Origin: Streptomyces bathyalis
GTDB taxonomy: Bacteria > Actinomycetota > Actinomycetes > Streptomycetales > Streptomycetaceae
Direction of reading: 5' to 3'
Assembly (NCBI RefSeq): GCF_015910445.1
Contig: NZ_CP048882.1
Location: 1,922,001 to 1,986,000, forward strand
Length of the DNA: 64,000 bases
Made by a program: the position numbers and the translations under genes. This document shows, piece after piece, positions 50,523 to 58,439 of this stretch. Numbering within the stretch: the stretch's first letter is position 1; each line of letters opens with the position of its first letter. Under the pieces are notes generated by a model. The model had not been told where the DNA came from. It made no database searches and saw only the letters and a program-made list of their open reading frames with translations.

Positions 50523-50610
50523 GCATCAGGGACTACGGCGCCAGGAGCCGAAGCGCCGGAGTCGGACACGGCCGGCCTCGTCCGGCTCCCGCGTGGCCGC
50601 CACGGCTCGT

Positions 50611-51159
50611 TCACGCCTCCAGCAGACGCAGCGCGCTCGCAGCGTCGTCGGCGAAGGCGACCAGCTCGGAGAGCGGCAGAGGGAGGAAGCCCTCGGCCTC
50701 CATGCGTTCGAGCTGCTGCCGCAACCCGTCGTAGAAGCCGGCCGTGTTCAGCAGCACGACGGGTTTGGCGTGGAGGCCGTGCTTCTTCAGCTCCAGGATC
50801 TCCGTGGCCTCGTCCAGGGTCCCGGTGCCGCCGACCATGATGACGAACGCGTCGGCGCGCTCCAGCAGTTGGGCCTTCCGTTCGGCCAGCGTCGCGGTGA
50901 CGATCATCTCGTCCGCCTCCGCACGTGCCGCGCCCTGCAGGAATTCCACGGAGATGCCCACGAGGCGCCCTCCGTGACTGTGGACTCCGTCGGCGACGAC
51001 CTTCATCAGCCCGACATCCGATCCGCCCCACACCAGGGAATGTCCGCGGCTGCCGATAAGCTCGGCGAACTCGCGGGCCGACTCCGTGTATACGTCGGCG
51101 AGTTCGGCCGCGGAGCAGAAGACGCAGATGTTCAGGGGGGAACTGTCCTTGGAGACCAT
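50611..51159 (-). CDS. TIGR00730/LOG-family Rossmann protein
   Basis: 182 aa cytokinin riboside 5'-monophosphate phosphoribohydrolase-like (LOG) protein. It reads ICVFCSAAELADVYTE, LVWGGSDVGLMKVVADGV and VGGTGTLDEATEILELKK (variant of PGGxGTxxE, with Val-Gly-Gly in place of Pro-Gly-Gly). LOG enzymes act on nucleotide monophosphates; the bacterial role is often nucleotide detoxification. ATG 51159 is shared within CATG with the opposite gene. No SD precedes it; TAGGCT 7 nt upstream of the ATG suggests a leaderless transcript. Confidence 0.85.
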   Translation of the reverse strand: MVSKDSSPLNICVFCSAAELADVYTESAREFAELIGSRGHSLVWGGSDVGLMKVVADGVHSHGGRLVGISVEFLQGAARAEADEMIVTATLAERKAQLLERADAFVIMVGGTGTLDEATEILELKKHGLHAKPVVLLNTAGFYDGLRQQLERMEAEGFLPLPLSELVAFADDAASALRLLEA

Positions 51160-53179
51160 GGACAGCAGCCTAGGTCGCGGCCTGCGCGGACACATGGTGG
51201 TCTGCGGTGACAACGCTCTCGCTCTGCGGGTCACCAAGGAGCTGGCCACGGTCTACAGGCAGCACGTGACGGTCGTCCTGCCCTCGCTGCGCGGGGGGAG
51301 CCACGGCCCGCAGATCGCGGGGCTCACGGAGAGGCCGGGGCTGTCGGTCGAGACGGTCGAGGCGCGCGTCCCCGACGACGACGCGCTCATACGGGCGGGC
51401 ATCGAGCGGGCCAGCGCGCTCGCGCTCACCTCCGGCGACGACCAGCTGAACATCTACATCGCCCTGCGGGCCCGCCGGATCAACCCGCGCGTGCGCCTCG
51501 TCATCCGGATGTTCAACCGCAACCTGGGCCAGTACCTGACCGATCTGCTGGACCGGGCCGCACGGCTCAGCGGCAACCGGCGGTCGGGCGGCGGTGCGGC
51601 GCAGGGCGCGCCGTCGGACGCCACGACGACGGTCCTCTCCGACTCCGACACCGCCGCGCCCTCGATCGTCGCCGCGGCCGTCGTCGGCAGCGACAAGGTG
51701 CTGTACGCGGACGGGCTGCTGCTGCGCGCGAAGGAACGCACGCTGCGCAACGTCGACCGCCGCAATCCTCTGTGCACGCTGGCGCTGATGCCCGCCCCGG
51801 AGGACGACGAGAACGACGAAGGCTCCTCCGACGAGGACTCATCCGACGACAGCGTGAGCGAGGGTGCCGACCACGCGGAGACGAGCGCGGCGAACGGCGA
51901 GGGAGCGCCCTCATCGAGCGGCGACCGCCCCCGCCGGGGCCCCGTACTGCTCCCGGGCGAGGAGGACCTGAGGGGCCTGCCGCCGGACCGGGAGGCCGTC
52001 GTGCTGGAGGCGATCACGCGCAGGGCCAGCCGCCCCGCCGCCGTCCGCGCCCCGCGGCTGCCCCGGATGCTGGCCTTCAAGGAGCTGTTCTCGAGACGTC
52101 TGCGGTACTCGCTGCTGGCCATGACCGTGGTCGTGTTCATCCTCGCCGCGGTGAACTGGGGGATCAGCCGCGACTCCCCCTTGCACGCCGGCTATGTGAC
52201 GCTCCTCGACCTCTTCGCCATCAACGAGCCCAAGCTGCACGAGCCGCCGGGCGAGCAGGTCCTCCAACTGCTGGCCGGACTGGCCGGGATGATGCTGCTG
52301 CCGCTGCTTCTGGCGGTGGTCCTGGAGAGCTACGGGTCCTTCCGCAAGGCGGCGGCCCTGCCGACACCGCCTCGTGGGATGTCCGGGCACGTGGTGCTGG
52401 TGGGCCTGGGCAAGGTCGGCAAGCACGTGCTGGAGCGGCTGCTGGAGCTGAACATCCCCGTGGTGTGCATCGAGCAGAACGACGAGGCGCGGGGCATCGC
52501 CCTCGCGCGCAGGCGCCGGGTGCCCACGCTGATCGCCGACGTCACGGAGGACGGCGTCCTGGAGGAAGCCAAGATCAAGCGCAGCCGCGCCCTGCTCGCC
52601 CTCACCAGCTCCGACGGCATCAACCTCGAGGCATCGCTCAACGCCAGGCAGATCAAGCCCCAACTGCGTGTGGTGATGCGGCTGTTCGACGACGACTTCG
52701 CCGCCACGGTCTACCGCACGCTCCGCGACACCTATCCCGGCGCTCAGACCCGCAGCCGAAGCGTCTCGGCGCTGGCGGCTCCCGCGTTCGCCGGAGCGAT
52801 GATGGGACGGCAGGTTCTGGGGGCTATCTCGGTGGGCCGCCGGGTGCTCGTCTTCGCGGCCGTCGAGGCGCGCGGCAACCCACTCCTGCAGGGCCGCACG
52901 GTCGAGCAGGCGTTCCAGCCGGGGGCCTGGCGGGTGGTGGCCCTGGACACGGCCTCGGAGGACGAGCGGCAGCAGGACCTGTCAACGGTCTCATCGACCG
53001 GCGCCGGCGAGCTCGAGTGGCGCCTGCACCCGGGGTACGTACTCAAGGACGGCGACCGCGTCGTGGTCGGCGCGACCCGCCGTGGCCTGAGCCGGCTGCT
53101 GGCGGCCGGCCCCACGCGCGAGAGGCCGCGCATCCCGGGGACCGGTGAGCACCACTTCCCGGATCCGCGCACGCCGTGA
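51158..53179 (+). CDS. Double-RCK (TrkA-N) membrane channel/transport protein
   Basis: 673 aa. Two NAD-binding RCK-like modules flank a membrane region. The first module (residues about 10-135) opens GLRGHMVVCGDNALALRVTK, with a degenerate dinucleotide loop. An acidic low-complexity segment follows (about 205-255, rich in Asp/Glu/Ser). The membrane part has two hydrophobic spans (about 320-340, SLLAMTVVVFILAAVNWG; and about 370-390, LAGLAGMMLLPLLLAVVL). The second TrkA-N module (about 405-660) has a canonical loop: GHVVLVGLGKVGKHVLERLL. It resembles CASTOR/POLLUX-type and RCK-gated channels with a reduced pore region. Probably ion homeostasis; ion unknown. ATG 51158 overlaps the LOG start on the other strand. 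Confidence 0.82.
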   Translation: MDSSLGRGLRGHMVVCGDNALALRVTKELATVYRQHVTVVLPSLRGGSHGPQIAGLTERPGLSVETVEARVPDDDALIRAGIERASALALTSGDDQLNIYIALRARRINPRVRLVIRMFNRNLGQYLTDLLDRAARLSGNRRSGGGAAQGAPSDATTTVLSDSDTAAPSIVAAAVVGSDKVLYADGLLLRAKERTLRNVDRRNPLCTLALMPAPEDDENDEGSSDEDSSDDSVSEGADHAETSAANGEGAPSSSGDRPRRGPVLLPGEEDLRGLPPDREAVVLEAITRRASRPAAVRAPRLPRMLAFKELFSRRLRYSLLAMTVVVFILAAVNWGISRDSPLHAGYVTLLDLFAINEPKLHEPPGEQVLQLLAGLAGMMLLPLLLAVVLESYGSFRKAAALPTPPRGMSGHVVLVGLGKVGKHVLERLLELNIPVVCIEQNDEARGIALARRRRVPTLIADVTEDGVLEEAKIKRSRALLALTSSDGINLEASLNARQIKPQLRVVMRLFDDDFAATVYRTLRDTYPGAQTRSRSVSALAAPAFAGAMMGRQVLGAISVGRRVLVFAAVEARGNPLLQGRTVEQAFQPGAWRVVALDTASEDERQQDLSTVSSTGAGELEWRLHPGYVLKDGDRVVVGATRRGLSRLLAAGPTRERPRIPGTGEHHFPDPRTP

Positions 53180-53191
53180 CGCGCCCCCCGG

Positions 53192-53226
53192 AGGGGGTCC
53201 CCCTGCGCGCATGCGAGGGGGACCGT
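53192..53226 (+). repeat. G-rich hairpin element copy
   Basis: gggggtccccctg-N-gcgagggggaccgtg, with the same flanking blocks as the elements at 13557 and 37496. It lies between convergent genes. Confidence 0.55.
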
Positions 53227-53228
53227 GC

Positions 53229-53251
53229 CCCGCCCTCGGTGGGAGGGCGGG
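53229..53251. terminator. Bidirectional terminator between RCK gene and methyltransferase
   Basis: Stem cccgccctc / gagggcggg, 9 bp perfect with a ggtgg loop. Confidence 0.8.
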
Positions 53252-53272
53252 AACAGACAGCAAAATCGTTTC

Positions 53273-55042
53273 TCAAAGCCTGAAGTGGAAGATTCCCCAG
53301 GTGAGTTGACGCTCGCTGCCGCCGTTGACCCAGTGCCCCAGTCCCTTCTTCATGTTCGTCAGGTACTCCGAACTCACCTTGCCGGCAAGCCCGTCGATGC
53401 CCTCGGCCTCCTGCCGCTCGGTCTCCTTGAGCACGCGCCCGTAGTGGTTGACGAGCTGCTCGCGGTGCTCCTCGAAGCCGCCGCTGCTGGCAGGGCTGAA
53501 CCCGAGCCGCGCCAGCTCACGCCGGTAGAAGCCGGGCGAGCCCATCGTGTCCAGATGGATGCGCTCCAGGATCGGCTTCAGTACGGCCGTCGAGGTGCCG
53601 TCCGCGGCCATCGGGTCGGTGAAGACGAGCTGACCGCCCGGCTTCAGCACCCGCGTGATCTCCTCCAGCACCCGCGTGCGGTTGCCGCTGTGCAGGAAGG
53701 CGTCCTGCGACCAGACGACGTCCACGCTGTCGTCGGGGTAGGGGATGTTCTCGAAGGAACCGTCCACCACCTCGATCTTGCCGGTGAGACCGCGCTGGGC
53801 GTTCAGCTCACGGTTCCGCTCGTTCTCGACCTCGCTGAGGTTGAGCGCGATGACGCTGCTGCCGTACGTCTCGGCCACGTAGCGCGCCGAACCGCCGTAG
53901 CCGGCACCGAGGTCGAGCACTACCGACGACTCGTCCAGGTCGAGCTTCTCCGCCATGCGCTGGACCGTACGGCGGCTCGCCTGGGCGATGGGCTCGTCAT
54001 CGCTCTCGTAGAGGCCGATGTGGATGTCCTCGCCGCCCCACACCGAGGCGTAGAACTCGTCGGCGTCGGAGGAGTTGTAGTACGTACGAGCGGTGCTGAC
54101 GGCGGCTGAGTATGCACCCTCGCCTTCCTCGTCCATGCGGTACTCCTTCTCCGCAACATGCACAAAGAAGTCCGGCTGCTCCTCACGGTAAGTGTGCTGG
54201 AAGTCGCCGTAGGTTTCTATGTGCTGGAATCCCACCTCCGACATGAGCCGGCGGGTGTAGTCCTTCCGCAGCGGGAACATGTTGAGGTGGTAGACGGAGT
54301 TGTCGGAGAAGTTGTACCGCATGCGGCACAATCCCTCGTCCAGGTACTCCGGTTCGACCGCGACGTCCTCGCCGCAGTAGTAGTACGTGTGCTTGCTGGA
54401 GAATCCACGGTCCAGCATCGCGTCGTAGTTGCGCTGATCCAGGACGAGCACTCCGTCGTGCTTCAGCATCGCGTAGAACTCGGCCAGCGCCTTGCGGCGG
54501 TCACGCTCCGAGAAGAGGTGCGTGAAGGAGTTGCCGAGGCAGACGATGGCGTCGTACTCCCCGTGCACGTCCCTGTTGAGCCAGCGCCAGTCCGCCTGGA
54601 CGACGCGGAGTATGTGACTCCCGTTCTCCATTCCGTTCTTGAACGCCTTCGACAGCATGTCTGCGCTGCCGTCCGCACTCACTGCATCGAACCCTGCTTC
54701 CAGGAGTTGCACGGAGTGGAACCCGGTCCCCGTGGCGACATCGAGCACACTCTTCACGCCTCGCTTGCGCAGCAGGTCGATGAAGAAATTGCCCTCACTT
54801 TGTGAGCGCTTTTCCCAGTCAATGAGAGAGTCCCACTTGTCGACGAAGCTTGGGACGTATTCCTCCGTGTAGTGACCGGTTTCCCGGACGTCGACGGGGT
54901 TCTCTCCGAATTCCTGCGTCGGTCGCGCGGTAATGGGGTACCTCCGATTGCTGAGAGGGTGGCCTACGGCGCGGCCGACCCGGGACGCCAAGGCTTCAGT
55001 CACGGGCACCGCGCGCTCGGACTCCAGCGCATACCTATCCAC
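53273..55042 (-). CDS. Fused glycine/sarcosine and sarcosine/dimethylglycine N-methyltransferase
   Basis: 589 aa, two methyltransferase domains in one chain. The N-terminal domain (about 45-310) opens with GENPVDVRETGHYTEEYV and carries motif I VLDVATGTGFHSVQLLEAGF plus the family block DWRWLNRDVHGEYDAIVCLG. The C-terminal domain (about 320-589) opens TARTYYNSSDADEFYASVWG with motif I VVLDLGAGYGGSARYVAETY. The domain order matches the fused GSDMT of Actinopolyspora halophila, which makes glycine betaine from glycine by three methylations with SAM. Predicts de novo osmoprotectant synthesis. Start is GTG 55042; downstream GTGs at 55009 and 55003 are alternatives with weak SDs. Monocistronic, divergent from an mreB-like gene. 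Confidence 0.93.
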   Translation of the reverse strand: MDRYALESERAVPVTEALASRVGRAVGHPLSNRRYPITARPTQEFGENPVDVRETGHYTEEYVPSFVDKWDSLIDWEKRSQSEGNFFIDLLRKRGVKSVLDVATGTGFHSVQLLEAGFDAVSADGSADMLSKAFKNGMENGSHILRVVQADWRWLNRDVHGEYDAIVCLGNSFTHLFSERDRRKALAEFYAMLKHDGVLVLDQRNYDAMLDRGFSSKHTYYYCGEDVAVEPEYLDEGLCRMRYNFSDNSVYHLNMFPLRKDYTRRLMSEVGFQHIETYGDFQHTYREEQPDFFVHVAEKEYRMDEEGEGAYSAAVSTARTYYNSSDADEFYASVWGGEDIHIGLYESDDEPIAQASRRTVQRMAEKLDLDESSVVLDLGAGYGGSARYVAETYGSSVIALNLSEVENERNRELNAQRGLTGKIEVVDGSFENIPYPDDSVDVVWSQDAFLHSGNRTRVLEEITRVLKPGGQLVFTDPMAADGTSTAVLKPILERIHLDTMGSPGFYRRELARLGFSPASSGGFEEHREQLVNHYGRVLKETERQEAEGIDGLAGKVSSEYLTNMKKGLGHWVNGGSERQLTWGIFHFRL

Positions 55043-55230
55043 TCACGCCCGGGCCTATGCCACCGAACCGAACGATCGGCTCCTTGTTCGACCGGGAACC
55101 GCGCTCCCACCAGCGCCTTTGCGATCTCAGGTTTCCGGAGGCCGAGTTGTCCCGAAACCAGGACAGTTGGGTATGCTGCAAGCCCAGCTAGACAATTCGG
55201 CACACCCTGCACCGAACACGGCGAGAACAC
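55043..55230. promoter_or_regulatory. Divergent promoter region of betaine methyltransferase and MreB-like gene
   Basis: 188 bp. On the plus strand TTGGGT (55166-55171), 16 bp and TAGACA (55188-55193) form a candidate promoter for the mreB-like gene. The region is relatively AT-rich near 55150-55200. No operator recognised for the methyltransferase. Confidence 0.4.
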
Positions 55231-56244
<1,014 letters not shown>

Positions 56245-56278
56245 GCCCGCCGGACTCGGGCCGGGCAAGGACCGGCAG

Positions 56279-56310
56279 CGGGGAGCTCCCTTTCGCGGGC
56301 GAGCTCCCCG
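56279..56310 (+). terminator. mreB-like gene terminator
   Basis: Stem cggggagctc / gagctccccg (10 bp, 12-nt loop) followed by tctctgt, 34 bp after the stop. Confidence 0.85.
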
Positions 56311-56382
56311 TCTCTGTGTCCGGGTGCGCCGGCCACGGACGTACCCGGCGCTGCGGTCCGGGCCCTTGGACGCGGACGGCTG

Positions 56383-57609
56383 TCAGGACTGGCTGACGCC
56401 CGCGCCCGCAGGGCGTGCGCGCTCCGTCGAGGCGATCGTCGCGGAACCGATCACGCGCGTGCCGTCGTAGAGCACGATCGCCTGGCCGGGGGCCACTCCT
56501 CGCATCGGTTCGGTGAAGCGGACCTTCAACTCCGCTCCGTCCTCCGCCGGTTCGGCGCTGACCTCGCACTCGCCGCCGTGCGCGCGCAGTTGGGCCGTGT
56601 ACGTGCCGGGCCCGGCCGGAGGCGTGCCGCACCAGCGGGGCTTCACGGCCGTCAGCCCCGTCACGTCGAGCGAGGCGGCCGGGCCCACGGTGACCGTGTT
56701 GTCGACCGGCGAGATGTCCAGCACGTAGCGAGGCTTGCCGTCGGATGCGGGGTGACCGATGCGCAGGCCCTTGCGCTGGCCGATGGTGAAGCCGTACGCG
56801 CCCTCGTGGGTGCCGAGCTTGTGACCGTCCTCGTCGACGATGTCGCCCTCGGACGTGCCGAGACGGCCCGCGAGGAAGCCCTGGGTGTCGCCGTCCGCGA
56901 TGAAGCAGATGTCGTGGCTGTCCGGCTTCTTCGCGACGGCGAGGTCGCGCCGCTCCGCCTCTTCCCTGATCTCGTCCTTGCTCGTGAGGGTGTCGCCGAG
57001 GGGGAACATGGCGTGCGCTAGCTGACGGGCGTCCAGCACGCCCAGCACGTAGCTCTGGTCCTTGGCCGCGTCGCTGGCGCGGTGCAGCTCGCGGGTGCCG
57101 TCGTCGCGGGTGACGATCGTGGCGTAGTGCCCGGTGCACACGGCGTCGAAGCCCAGTGCCAGCGCCTTGTCCAGCAGCGCCGCGAACTTGATCTTCTCGT
57201 TGCAGCGCAGGCAGGGATTCGGGGTGCGGCCCGCCTCGTACTCGGCGACGAAGTCCTCGACGACGTCCTCGCGGAAGCGCTCGGCCAGGTCCCAGACGTA
57301 GAACGGGATGCCGATGACGTCGGCGGCGCGGCGCGCGTCGCGGGAGTCCTCGATCGTGCAGCAGCCCCGGGCGCCCGTGCGGAACGACTTCGGGTTGGCG
57401 GAGAGGGCCAGATGCACCCCGGTGACGTCGTGGCCCGCGTCGACGGCGCGGGCCGCGGCGACGGCCGAGTCGACGCCGCCGGACATGGCGGCGAGCACAC
57501 GCAGCCTGGGGCCACCCGCGGCCGGAGGCTGGGGGGTGGTGCCGGAGGTGCCGGCCCGGTGGGGGGCGCCCCCGGCGGGAGGCCGGCGGTGGCTGGAAGC
57601 GTCAGTCAT
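56383..57609 (-). CDS. mnmA: tRNA-specific 2-thiouridylase
   Basis: 408 aa, thiolates U34 of Glu, Gln and Lys tRNAs. PP-loop [15 protein letters not shown] (Ser-Gly-Gly at about 43-45), catalytic Cys in [28 protein letters not shown] with the second Cys in [16 protein letters not shown]-terminal OB-like domain (about 300-400) typical for the family. Odd: a 35-residue Gly/Pro/Ala-rich N-terminal extension before the PP-loop, partly encoded by GC-rich hairpin-like sequence (57520-57590), not seen in the conserved part of the family. Monocistronic; convergent terminator with mreB-like gene downstream. Confidence 0.93.
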   Translation of the reverse strand: MTDASSHRRPPAGGAPHRAGTSGTTPQPPAAGGPRLRVLAAMSGGVDSAVAAARAVDAGHDVTGVHLALSANPKSFRTGARGCCTIEDSRDARRAADVIGIPFYVWDLAERFREDVVEDFVAEYEAGRTPNPCLRCNEKIKFAALLDKALALGFDAVCTGHYATIVTRDDGTRELHRASDAAKDQSYVLGVLDARQLAHAMFPLGDTLTSKDEIREEAERRDLAVAKKPDSHDICFIADGDTQGFLAGRLGTSEGDIVDEDGHKLGTHEGAYGFTIGQRKGLRIGHPASDGKPRYVLDISPVDNTVTVGPAASLDVTGLTAVKPRWCGTPPAGPGTYTAQLRAHGGECEVSAEPAEDGAELKVRFTEPMRGVAPGQAIVLYDGTRVIGSATIASTERARPAGAGVSQS

Positions 57610-57662
57610 AACCCGTCCAGCGTAGACGGAAGGGCACCCCGGACGGTAAGCGAGTTACGACC

Positions 57663-57702
57663 GCGGCAAGCGCTGTGCGGGTGCGGCAAGCGCTGTGCGG
57701 GT
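57663..57702. repeat. Tandem 20-bp duplication upstream of the amidase gene
   Basis: gcggcaagcgctgtgcgggt occurs twice in direct tandem (57663-57682 and 57683-57702), between the divergent starts of mnmA and the amidase gene. Confidence 0.85.
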
Positions 57703-57740
57703 GCGGAACCGGGACCGTGGCCGCATGCGTTTGCAGAGGT

Positions 57741-58421
57741 ATGGCTTCGATCTCTCGGCGCGCTGCGCTCATCGGCGGCGGCAGCGGTGTGGTGCTTGCC
57801 ACCGCGGCTGCTCTGACCTGGGACAAGACCTCACGCCTGTGGTGGCGGCTGCCGGGTGTCGACAAGCAGCGCAAGAAGGGCGAGGTGGATCAGCCGGGTG
57901 TGACCTGGATCGCGGCTTCGGAGGCGAACCTCCGCTTCGCGGACCGGCCCGACGACTACGTCATCGACCGGGTCGTGATCCATGTGACCGAGAGCGACTT
58001 CCGAACCGCCGTGAAGGTCTTCCGCGATCCGCTGCACGCGTCGGCCGCGCACTACATCGTGCGCGCGAGCGACGGGCGGACCGTGCAGATGGTGCGCGAG
58101 CTGGACGTCGCGTACCACGCGGGGAACCGCGGCTTCAACGAGCGGAGCATAGGCATCGAGCACGAGGGCTTCGTGGACCGCCCGCAGAACTTCACCGAGG
58201 AGATGTACCGCTCCTCCGCCAGGCTCGCGGCCCGCATCTGCGAGCGGTACCGCATACCCGTCGACCGGGAGCACATCGTCGGTCACAACGAGGTCCCCGG
58301 CGCCGACCACACCGACCCGGGCCGGCACTGGGACTGGAAGCGCTACATGAGCTACGTGCGCCAGGCGCGGGACGAGGCTTCCCGGAGTTCCGGGGGTTCC
58401 GGAGACTCCGGGAAGGCCTGA
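57741..58421 (+). CDS. Secreted N-acetylmuramoyl-L-alanine amidase (Amidase_2)
   Basis: 226 aa. The start MASISRRAALIGGGSGVVLA looks like a Tat-type or uncleaved signal with twin Arg. Catalytic domain about 70-215: first zinc His in DRVVIHVTESDFR, then AYHAGNRGFNERSIGIEHEG, and the second zinc site HNEVPGADHTDPGRHWDW (His, Asp). Cleaves the bond between MurNAc and the stem peptide in peptidoglycan. ATG 57741 has AGAGG close upstream. A Gly/Ser-rich tail follows the domain. Role could be cell-wall turnover in hyphae or spores. Confidence 0.9.
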   Translation: MASISRRAALIGGGSGVVLATAAALTWDKTSRLWWRLPGVDKQRKKGEVDQPGVTWIAASEANLRFADRPDDYVIDRVVIHVTESDFRTAVKVFRDPLHASAAHYIVRASDGRTVQMVRELDVAYHAGNRGFNERSIGIEHEGFVDRPQNFTEEMYRSSARLAARICERYRIPVDREHIVGHNEVPGADHTDPGRHWDWKRYMSYVRQARDEASRSSGGSGDSGKA

Positions 58422-58439
58422 GGTGCGGGCGCCGGCGGC

